A DNA stretch of 64,000 nucleotides from Magnolia sinica (lineage: Eukaryota > Streptophyta > Magnoliopsida > Magnoliales > Magnoliaceae): NCBI RefSeq assembly GCF_029962835.1, contig NC_080585.1:57647443-57711442 (forward strand), in the 5' to 3' direction. Positions 62,546 to 64,000 of this stretch are shown piece by piece. A model generated the notes under the pieces. The model had not been told where the DNA came from. It searched no databases and saw only the letters and a list, made by a program, of their open reading frames with translations. The translations under genes were made by a program, and so were the position numbers. How positions within the stretch are numbered: the first letter of the stretch is position 1; the number at the start of each line of letters is the position of its first letter.

Positions 62546-62925
62546 TAACTCTTTTTATATAGTTTTATGAAGAAATAATGGAATGCAGATGAATTTTACC
62601 TTAAATCTGTTTTTTTAAAAAAAAAAAAAAACACACAAGAGGACACCCCTTCCCTTTTTTCACACAAGCTAGATAGAGTTTGAACCCTATCATTTAGTAT
62701 AAAAATTGTCCTTCATAGGTACGCCAAGAAAGAAAAAGAAGTAACCAAAAAGGTCATAAGTCTAATAGAGAGATGTATGGAGCATCTAGAGGAAGCCTAG
62801 GATCACACAAACACCAAGCTCAAATCAATCCAACAGACATTGGAACGTCTCACTTTGTGGCTTCCTTTTGCCACCAATGGAGAGCAATCGGGAGTCGGAG
62901 GAATCTAGCATTGTAAATCCAATCA
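62546..62925. other. Flanking DNA with decayed Gypsy leader
   Basis: Contains a T/A homopolymer pair (62611-62630). At 62719-62880 it has Lys-rich and helical frames that may be the N-terminal part of the gag remnant that follows. No intact gene. Confidence 0.4.
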
Positions 62926-63238
62926 GGCAAGGCGGTGGTCAAATTTAACCGCATCTTGCTCATGTTGATTTTCCTAGCTTTGATAGACATGACCATTGGA
63001 ATTCATTTACAAATCTAAGCAATTTTTTGCTACAATTAAACGGTGGAAAATGTCAAAGTTCTCTTTGCTTCGCTCCACTTGGATGGACCTGCATCGACGT
63101 TGTTTCAATGGTATAGTCATGTGAACCCTGACACCTTATGAAAGGGAATGACAGAGGCCATGTTGGTCCGTTTTGGGCCAACCAATTACGAGAATCTCGA
63201 CGGCATGCTGGCGAAATTACAATAAGAAATAGGGATCG
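62926..63238 (+). pseudogene. Gypsy gag fragment (chromovirus-like)
   Basis: Two frames together show the Retrotrans_gag pattern: HVDFPSFDRHDHWNSFTN in the first, then SLHLDGPASTLFQWYSHVNP, a stop, EAMLVRFGPTNYENLDGMLAKLQ in the next (about 63070-63225). The phrase LRFGPTxYEDP and 'FHLxGxAxxWY' type spacing are typical of chromovirus-like Gypsy Gag. The fragment is cut by the LTR-like start at 63239. Confidence 0.7.
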
Positions 63239-64000
63239 TGTAACATCCCGAATTTTCATGGCCAGAGTTCATACTCATGCCCAAGAAAACTGGGTGTTAA
63301 TAATATATAAATTGGATGCTTTAAAAATCGCATCTTTTTTTTTCATTTGGATCACATCCACATACATTCATGAAGATAACGTTCACGAGAATAAAATCAA
63401 TTGTATTGATTATTTCATCAGAGTAAAACAATCCAGTAAAATAATGAAATGCCCTATCAATAAGAGTTTATTACATTTATCAAGTTCGTAGCGGAAGTAT
63501 AAAACTATCTTCTTATTCTTTCAACATAATCTTCCATAGAGAGATGGTCTTCTAAGTCATTAATCTATACGTCATCTGCATCATCTATACGGTTGGAGAG
63601 GGTCAATGCCCTACTCATAGTGATGGTTATCCTTTAAGATTAACAATAATTCAAGAGATTCATAAAAGTAATGTAAGGGTTCTGATACGTCTCGTACTCC
63701 ACTAATATGAGGGTATCAGCATACGCAAATAACCTACATAAGATGCATGCCTAGCAAAGCATGTGCGGCTCATCATACATAGTGATCATTATAATATGGA
63801 ATATGATTCATAGAAAATCTAGATCGCCCCGCATTCTCGCACTACGGAGATTCACCAGCATGTCTGACGCTACCGTGGATTTACGTGAACATCTCAAGGC
63901 GCACAACACATAAGTCAGATGAATTACATGACGCGATTTGTTCATGGACGATTATTTGCGATTCCAATCTCGAAAGTGATGTGACACTGCATTTGCAAAT
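63239..64000 (+). repeat. Start of an LTR-like repeat, runs out of the window
   Basis: Begins TGTAACATCCCGAATTTTCA, the form of many Gypsy (Tekay/Del-type) LTR starts, inside the gag fragment. No coding frame follows in the remaining 760 bp. The 3' end and any partner LTR are outside the window, so its class is unproven. The frame at 63138-63491 crosses the junction and is chance. Confidence 0.55.

Overview
This window is repeat-filled nuclear DNA of a flowering plant. I found no intact host gene, tRNA, rRNA or CRISPR array. All recognisable coding sequence comes from retrotransposons: one L1-type LINE, two Copia elements, three Athila-like Gypsy pieces, one Tat/Ogre-like Gypsy fragment and a short chromovirus-like gag fragment. 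The primer-binding sites are of plant type (complements of tRNA-Asp, tRNA-Arg and initiator tRNA-Met). A foldback MITE family carrying a 'gggcccaccatgatgtatg'-like end occurs a dozen or more times. From memory this family looks magnoliid-like, but that is an inference and not a lineage call.

Layout. 1-4974: LINE on the plus strand, cut by the window edge. 5305-6016: a 549-bp MITE inside a (TA)n tract. 7545-8760: related MITE fragments. 8803-17000: Sirevirus-type Copia on the minus strand, with 3' LTR, repeated polypurine tracts, an env-like ORF, RNase H, RT, integrase, protease and a truncated gag. 17001-20738: Athila-like LTR on the plus strand, split by a 2.4-kb repeat with long terminal inverted repeats (17796-20216). 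20801-23050: head-end fragment of a minus-strand Athila-like element (gag, PBS, LTR). 23051-27260: Tat/Ogre-like fragment. 27558-28183: a 'taggggtg'-ended repeat, a compound microsatellite and a short GC-rich ORF. 28184-44622: a large non-coding repeat split by a complete young Athila-like element (31769-43942, LTRs 2350 and 2349 bp, 5-bp target duplication with one mismatch). 44906-48383: a duplicated block with 0.41-kb inverted arms. 48383-52432: a string of TIR elements. 52350-58754: a 3.1-3.3-kb tandem duplication that includes the 5' LTR and gag of a Tork-type Copia, whose complete copy runs 56790-62540 with perfect ATTCG target duplications. 62541-64000: a Gypsy gag fragment and the start of another LTR.

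How the parts relate. The region grew by nested insertion followed by local rearrangement. The youngest clear event is the 12.2-kb Athila-like element: its LTRs show only a few dozen differences by eye, yet its pol is already broken by stops and frameshifts, so it is non-autonomous. In the Tork element most stops are explained by TGG to TAG/TGA or CAG to TAG transitions, as expected for decay of methylated DNA.

The most interesting signals are non-coding: (a) arrays of the imperfect palindrome CTCGACCAGTCGAG just upstream of the TATA box in the LTRs of two unrelated Copia lineages; (b) two LTR stem-loops conserved in three divergent Athila-like LTRs with pair-preserving changes; (c) a tandem-duplication junction carrying an 8-bp filler that matches a template 3 kb away; (d) a minisatellite whose unit is a piece of the MITE family; (e) a duplicated core promoter inside one LTR.
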